From: Pseudomonadota bacterium
Lineage (GTDB): Bacteria > Pseudomonadota > Gammaproteobacteria > Burkholderiales > Burkholderiaceae_D
Reading direction: 5' to 3'
Length of the DNA: 9,578 nt
Assembly (NCBI GenBank): GCA_023416415.1
Contig: JAEZHR010000063.1
Location: forward strand, 1 to 9,578
Shown here: positions 5,683 to 9,578 of the stretch, in pieces
Position numbering within the stretch: position 1 is the first letter of the stretch
Layout of the letters: each line of letters begins with the position of its first letter
The notes under the pieces: generated by a model
Databases searched by the model: none
What the model saw: only the letters and a program-made list of their open reading frames with translations
Told to the model about the DNA's origin: nothing
Translations under genes and position numbers: made by a program

Positions 5683-7366
5683 CGTCGCCGCGTCCCGGCC
5701 GGGCCGTTTCGCGTTTCGCAATCCCTTTGCGGCATACGCCGACTCCGCCTTTCCCGGTGGCGTGCGCGTCACGTTCTGGCGCTCGCTCCAGACCTTCTGT
5801 CTGACCCGAATCCTCATCGCCTCGCTGTTGCTAGTGTATCTGCATTACAGCCCCAGCCGGGAGGCGCGTGCATTGGACGGGCTGATAACGCCCTACTCGA
5901 GTGCCGCCTATGTCGGGCTGGCGGTGGTGTTCGCGTTGCTTTCGATCTATCTGCGCCGCAGGTTCATGCTGCAACTGATGGCGCAGACGAGCGTGGACAT
6001 CCTGGTCATCACCAAACTCTACATCGCTGCCGGCGGCACCGGCAGCAGTCTTGCCATTCTTTACCTTTTCCCGCTGGCCGGATGCGCCATCCTCGCGCCG
6101 CTGGTCCTGGCCCTGTTTGCAGCTGCTGTGGTCACCCTGATCCTGCTGGGAGAAAGCGGCTACCAGGTCCTGCTTTCGGCATCGGCGGCGTCGACTTCCC
6201 ATGCCGGACTGTACGGCGGCGCATTTTTCATCGTCGTCTATACGATCAACCGGCTTGCCGCGCGCCTGATCAAGCAGGAAGCCCTGGCGCAGAAGCGCGG
6301 GCGCGACTTGCGCCTGCAGGAGGCGATCAACCGCGTCGTGGTGGCCGACATGAGTGACGGCGTACTGGTGGTCGGGCCCGACACCACCGTGCACGCCGGT
6401 AATTTTGCCGGCGCCTGCATGCTCGGCGTGCGCGTGAAGGATCTGGTCGGGGTCCGGCTGGATGACGATCCGGCGCTGGTGCCGATCGCCAACGTCTTTC
6501 GCAACTGGAAGGCGGGCGTGACTGCCATGGAAGGGGCGTACGTGACGATCAAGACCGACGGCCCCGAGTCGACCCCGGTGTCGCGCGTGAAGCTGAGTTT
6601 TGCCAGCGTGGAAACGTCAATCCCGGGCAAAGAGCGCACAGTGATCTTCATGCGCGACGTGAGCGAAATCGAGGAGCAGGCACAGCAGCTCAAGCTGGCT
6701 TCGATGGGGCGGCTGACGGCGAGCATCGCTCACGAAGTACGCAATCCGCTGTCCGCGATTTCCCACGCCGCGTCGCTGTTGCGCGAGGACGTGCAGGACC
6801 CGGTTCAGTTGCGTCTGCTCGGTATCCTCGGTGACAACGTATTGCGCCTGGACCGCATGGTCGAAGATATCCTCAAGCTTTCGCGCAAGGCGCAGCCGCA
6901 AGACAAGCCGCTTGTGCTGCGTCCCTTCCTGACCGAACTCGTTGCCGAGTTCACGCAGTCCCATGCGCTGGTGCGCAATCCGATCGCAATTTCCGCGATG
7001 GCCGACCATCGCGTGCGTTTCGACCCGCTGCATCTGCGCGAAGTGCTGGTCAACCTGTTCTCGAACGCCTTGCGCTACGCGAGCGGTGCCGAAGGCAGCA
7101 TCCGCGTTCATGTCCGTCCCGCGCGGCGCGGCCGCCTCGAACTGCATGTTCAGGACGACGGCATGCCGATCACCGAGGAAGTGCGTGCCCATTTGTTCGA
7201 GCCCTTCTATACCACCTCCAGCAAGGGAACCGGCCTCGGCCTCTACCTTGCGCGCGAACTGTGCTTGAATAACAGCGCCATGCTTGACTATGAGTTTCGT
7301 ACCGATCCGGGCCGGAAAGCGCCCAGCGGGCGCTTCATCATCACGATGCCGCTCGACCATGCCTGA
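5669..7366 (+). CDS. pilS: PilS-like six-helix sensor histidine kinase
   Basis: The roughly 565-residue product has six predicted N-terminal membrane helices (about 42-60, 77-96, 103-121, 125-144, 145-161, 180-198), a PAS-like region (about 216-335) and a kinase core: H box AHEVRNPLSAISHAA with His355, N box NLFSNAL with Asn466, G1 box DDGMPI at 496 and GTGLGLYL. The layout matches PilS, the partner of PilR that controls type IV pilin transcription through sigma-54. In beta-proteobacteria the pair in this gene order is often only PilS/PilR-like, and pili may not be the target. The second Gly of the G1 box (DxGxG) is Pro here. The start is uncertain: GTG 5669 (chosen, overlapping the previous gene by 14 bases), GTG 5663, or GTG 5762, which still keeps all helices. 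None has a strong Shine-Dalgarno. Confidence 0.85.
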   Translation: MTGRSVAASRPGRFAFRNPFAAYADSAFPGGVRVTFWRSLQTFCLTRILIASLLLVYLHYSPSREARALDGLITPYSSAAYVGLAVVFALLSIYLRRRFMLQLMAQTSVDILVITKLYIAAGGTGSSLAILYLFPLAGCAILAPLVLALFAAAVVTLILLGESGYQVLLSASAASTSHAGLYGGAFFIVVYTINRLAARLIKQEALAQKRGRDLRLQEAINRVVVADMSDGVLVVGPDTTVHAGNFAGACMLGVRVKDLVGVRLDDDPALVPIANVFRNWKAGVTAMEGAYVTIKTDGPESTPVSRVKLSFASVETSIPGKERTVIFMRDVSEIEEQAQQLKLASMGRLTASIAHEVRNPLSAISHAASLLREDVQDPVQLRLLGILGDNVLRLDRMVEDILKLSRKAQPQDKPLVLRPFLTELVAEFTQSHALVRNPIAISAMADHRVRFDPLHLREVLVNLFSNALRYASGAEGSIRVHVRPARRGRLELHVQDDGMPITEEVRAHLFEPFYTTSSKGTGLGLYLARELCLNNSAMLDYEFRTDPGRKAPSGRFIITMPLDHA

Positions 7367-7390
7367 TCCCGACCCCATCCCCACCTTGCC

Positions 7391-8866
7391 ATGACTTCGC
7401 CTCGCATCCTGGTCATCGACGATGAAGCCGACCTGCGTGAATTGCTGGAACTGACCCTGCTCAAAATGGGGCTGGACGTCGATTGCGCGGCCACCCTTGA
7501 GCAGGCACGCGACGCGCTGGTCGAGCGCGACTACGCGCTGATCCTGACCGACATGCGCCTGCCCGATGGTGAAGGCATCGACCTGGTGCGCGAAGTTGCC
7601 CACGGCCCAAAGAATGTGCCGATTGCGGTGATTACTGCCTATGGCAGTGCCGAGAATGCCGTGGCTGCGTTGAAGGCGGGTGCATTTGATTATCTGTCCA
7701 AGCCGTTGCGGCTGGACGAGCTGCGCCTGATGGTGCAGTCTGCCCTGCGTGTGGACTTGACGTCGCCCGTACGTCCGGCCGATCCGGTCGAGGTCGAGCG
7801 GCTGATCGGCGCATCTGCCCTCATGAATGACTTGCGTGCGCAGATCCGGCGCCTGGCGCGCAGCATGGCCCCGGTCGCCATCTTCGGCGAATCCGGCAGC
7901 GGCAAGGAGCTCGCCGCGCGTGCAATCCATGCCTGCGGCGCGCGGGCCGACAAGCCTTTCATCGCGGTCAATTGCGGTGCGATTCCGGAAGCATTGATGG
8001 AGGCCGAGTTCTTCGGCTATCGCAAGGGCGCATTCACCGGAGCCAATGACGATCGTGACGGCTTCTTCCAGGCCGCCAACGGTGGCACGCTCATGCTCGA
8101 TGAAGTGGCCGACCTGCCGCTGGCGATGCAGGTCAAGCTGCTGCGTGCGATTCAGGAGAGGCGCGTACGCAAGCTTGGTGCAACGGTGGAAGAACCGGTC
8201 GATGTGCGGCTGATCAGCGCCACCCATCAGGATCTTGCCCGTTGCGTGGAAGAGGGGCGTTTCCGCCAGGACCTGTATTACCGCCTGAACGTGATCGAAC
8301 TCCAGTTGCCACCGTTGCGTGCGCGTCTGGACGACATCGCCATGCTTGCCGAGACCATCCTTGCCCGCTTGAGCGCAAGCGAGGCGCCGGCGCGCCTTTC
8401 GCCGGAGGCATTGAAGGCCTTGCGTGGCTACGCCTTCCCCGGCAATGTGCGCGAGCTGGAAAACATCCTGGAGCGTGCGCTCGCGTTTGCCAATAGGGGA
8501 GTGATCGAAGTCGGCGACCTCGCTCTCAAGTCGGGCAGCCGGTTGCCGCAGGCCGCACTTGCGGAAATGGTGGCATCCTTGCCCGAAATTGAAGTCAAGA
8601 CGACGATTTCGGCGGCGGTTCCGGCAACGGACCCGCCGGAGTCGATGTCTGCCGAGGAAACAGCGGCGCCTGCCATTGTGGCGGACGATCCGCCGCTGCC
8701 CGCGTCGCTGCCTGCCTATCTCGATCAGGTCGAGCGTGAGGTAATCTTGCGTGCACTAGCGCGCACCCGCTTCAACCGGACTCAGGCTGCCGACCTGCTC
8801 GGCATCAGCTTTCGCCAGTTGCGCTATCGCATGCAGCGCCTGGACATCCAGGAACCGGACGCATGA
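7391..8866 (+). CDS. pilR: PilR-like sigma-54-dependent response regulator
   Basis: The 491-residue product has a receiver domain (1-120) with Asp10-Asp11, phosphoacceptor Asp54 (LTDMRLPDGEG), Thr82 and Lys104. The AAA+ domain (about 138-378) has Walker A GESGSGKE (166-173), an intact GAFTGA loop (213-218) and Walker B LMLDE (Asp237-Glu238). A C-terminal Fis-type helix-turn-helix follows (about 455-485, RTQAADLLGISFRQLRYRM). Between the AAA+ and DNA-binding domains lies an Ala/Pro/Glu-rich, probably disordered linker (about 380-437), which makes the protein longer than the roughly 445 residues of Pseudomonas PilR. It begins 24 bases after the kinase stop without a clear Shine-Dalgarno, and its stop overlaps the ampD start as ATGA. 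It is surely the partner of the PilS-like kinase; its target promoters are not in the window. Confidence 0.88.
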   Translation: MTSPRILVIDDEADLRELLELTLLKMGLDVDCAATLEQARDALVERDYALILTDMRLPDGEGIDLVREVAHGPKNVPIAVITAYGSAENAVAALKAGAFDYLSKPLRLDELRLMVQSALRVDLTSPVRPADPVEVERLIGASALMNDLRAQIRRLARSMAPVAIFGESGSGKELAARAIHACGARADKPFIAVNCGAIPEALMEAEFFGYRKGAFTGANDDRDGFFQAANGGTLMLDEVADLPLAMQVKLLRAIQERRVRKLGATVEEPVDVRLISATHQDLARCVEEGRFRQDLYYRLNVIELQLPPLRARLDDIAMLAETILARLSASEAPARLSPEALKALRGYAFPGNVRELENILERALAFANRGVIEVGDLALKSGSRLPQAALAEMVASLPEIEVKTTISAAVPATDPPESMSAEETAAPAIVADDPPLPASLPAYLDQVEREVILRALARTRFNRTQAADLLGISFRQLRYRMQRLDIQEPDA

Positions 8867-9456
8867 GTCTCTTTCGCATCGACGCCGAGGGCTGGTGCCA
8901 CGGCGCGCAGCACATTCCCTCGCCCAACTTCGACGCACGTCCTGAAGGCGTTGCGATCGACCTGCTCGTCGTTCACAACATCAGCCTGCCCCCGGGCGAA
9001 TTCGGGGGACCATACATCGAAGGACTGTTTACAAATACGCTGGACTGCGACAGGCACCCTTACTTCGATCGCCTGCGCGCATTGCAAGTTTCCGCCCATT
9101 TCCTCATCAGGCGAGATGGTCGCCTGATGCAGTTTGTGCCTACCACTGCCCGCGCCTGGCATGCAGGCGTCTCCTGTTTTGAAGAACGCACGCGCTGCAA
9201 CGATTTTTCGATCGGCGTCGAACTCGAAGGCTGCGACGATCAGGCGTTCGAAGCGGCGCAGTATGCGGTGCTGGCCGAACTGACCGCCGCGTTGCGCGCC
9301 CGCCATCCACTCGCGGCGGTAGCCGGACACGAGCACATCGCACCGGGCCGCAAGACCGACCCCGGGCCGTACTTCGACTGGGCTCGTTATCGCAAGTCAT
9401 TGATTCAACAGGATGCTGCGCTGCAATCGCCGGCCACGCTCCGCTTCCCCTGCTGA
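8863..9456 (+). CDS. ampD: AmpD, cytosolic 1,6-anhydro-N-acetylmuramyl-L-alanine amidase
   Basis: The 197-residue product has no signal peptide and spans a single amidase_2 domain. It should cleave the bond between anhydro-N-acetylmuramic acid and L-alanine in imported muropeptides, a step of peptidoglycan recycling; loss of AmpD raises AmpC beta-lactamase in species with AmpR. Zinc ligands expected from Citrobacter AmpD are all present: His38 (LLVVHNIS), His156 (GHEHIAPG) and Asp166 (GRKTDPG). Catalytic residues Glu120 (IGVELEG) and Lys164 are also kept. The insert PPGEFGGPYIEGLFTN at 43-58 is typical of AmpD. The ATG shares ATGA with the regulator stop, with AGGAA (8850-8854) 8 bases upstream, so translation is coupled. 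Length and motifs indicate a complete, active enzyme. Confidence 0.95.
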   Translation: MSLFRIDAEGWCHGAQHIPSPNFDARPEGVAIDLLVVHNISLPPGEFGGPYIEGLFTNTLDCDRHPYFDRLRALQVSAHFLIRRDGRLMQFVPTTARAWHAGVSCFEERTRCNDFSIGVELEGCDDQAFEAAQYAVLAELTAALRARHPLAAVAGHEHIAPGRKTDPGPYFDWARYRKSLIQQDAALQSPATLRFPC

Positions 9457-9517
9457 TCTGCGCGGAAAGTCAAGGTGTTTCAGGCCTGAATATTCAACTC
9501 GTTCGAAGAAAAACATA

Positions 9518-9546
9518 TTGCGCCTCCAGGGTCTCGGCACTAGAAT
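9518..9546 (+). promoter_or_regulatory. Sigma-70 promoter for the gene beyond the window
   Basis: TTGCGC (9518-9523) and TAGAAT (9541-9546) are separated by exactly 17 bases, giving a good -35/-10 pair. An A-rich stretch (9508-9517) just upstream could serve as an UP element. Transcription would start near 9553 and run out of the window. The NrdR-like sequence that follows suggests the target is nrdA. Confidence 0.65.
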
Positions 9547-9567
9547 TAGTTTCGATCGCGATGACGA

Positions 9568-9578
9568 CCACAATATAT
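9568..9578. promoter_or_regulatory. Partial NrdR box cut by the window end
   Basis: The last bases, CCACAATATAT, match the left part of the NrdR box palindrome (acaCwAtATaTwgtgt), with all nine bases of ACAATATAT fitting. NrdR is the ATP-cone repressor of ribonucleotide reductase genes, and its boxes usually overlap or closely follow the promoter, as here. I recall nrdA lying after ampD in several Burkholderiales, which agrees. The right half lies outside the window, so the dyad cannot be confirmed. Confidence 0.5.

Noticed and set aside
6617..8227. Long open frame on the minus strand, 536 codons, opposite the PilS/PilR-like genes
   Set aside because: It runs across two convincingly coding genes and their junction and shows no domain; it is a GC-driven shadow.
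9479..9490. TTCAGGCCTGAA palindrome after ampD
   Set aside because: It is a perfect 12-bp palindrome but has no loop and no T-run. It fits neither a terminator nor an operator I know, and is short enough to occur by chance.

Overview
This GC-rich window reads as chromosomal DNA of a betaproteobacterium, most likely Burkholderiales (Oxalobacteraceae/Burkholderiaceae-like). The basis is protein character plus gene order: cytochrome c assembly-like protein, PP0621-family small protein, PilS-like kinase, PilR-like regulator, AmpD, then the edge of what looks like a ribonucleotide reductase control region. All eight genes lie on the + strand and are densely packed. I see no mobile elements, tRNA, rRNA or CRISPR.

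Region A (1-4551) is a sensing cassette. It holds a secreted Leu/Ile/Val-type periplasmic binding protein, a DctB-like membrane histidine kinase with a periplasmic Cache-type sensor, and a DctD-like sigma-54 activator. No ABC permease or ATPase is present. The 173 bases before the binding-protein gene carry a textbook sigma-54 layout: a candidate activator dyad (18-36), a full match to the IHF consensus (78-90) and a GG-N10-GC sigma-54 promoter (106-122) lying inside a perfect 9-bp inverted repeat. The likely logic is that kinase and regulator sense a ligand, possibly delivered by the binding protein, and activate the sigma-54 promoter of the cassette. The regulator carries GAFTSA in place of the usual GAFTGA sigma-54 contact loop.

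Region B (4552-4633) is a short spacer. It holds a perfect 17-bp palindrome resembling the operator of FadR-subfamily GntR repressors.

Region C (4634-9456) is a tightly coupled run of five genes: a CcsA/YpjD-like cytochrome c assembly membrane protein, a small membrane-anchored Cys-motif protein, a six-helix PilS-like kinase, a PilR-like sigma-54 activator, and the peptidoglycan-recycling amidase AmpD. Three junctions overlap and the fourth gap is 24 bases, so these are probably one operon.

Region D (9457-9578) holds a good sigma-70 promoter followed by the left part of an NrdR box cut by the window edge. This predicts nrdA just outside. The window therefore carries two different kinase/sigma-54-activator pairs back to back.
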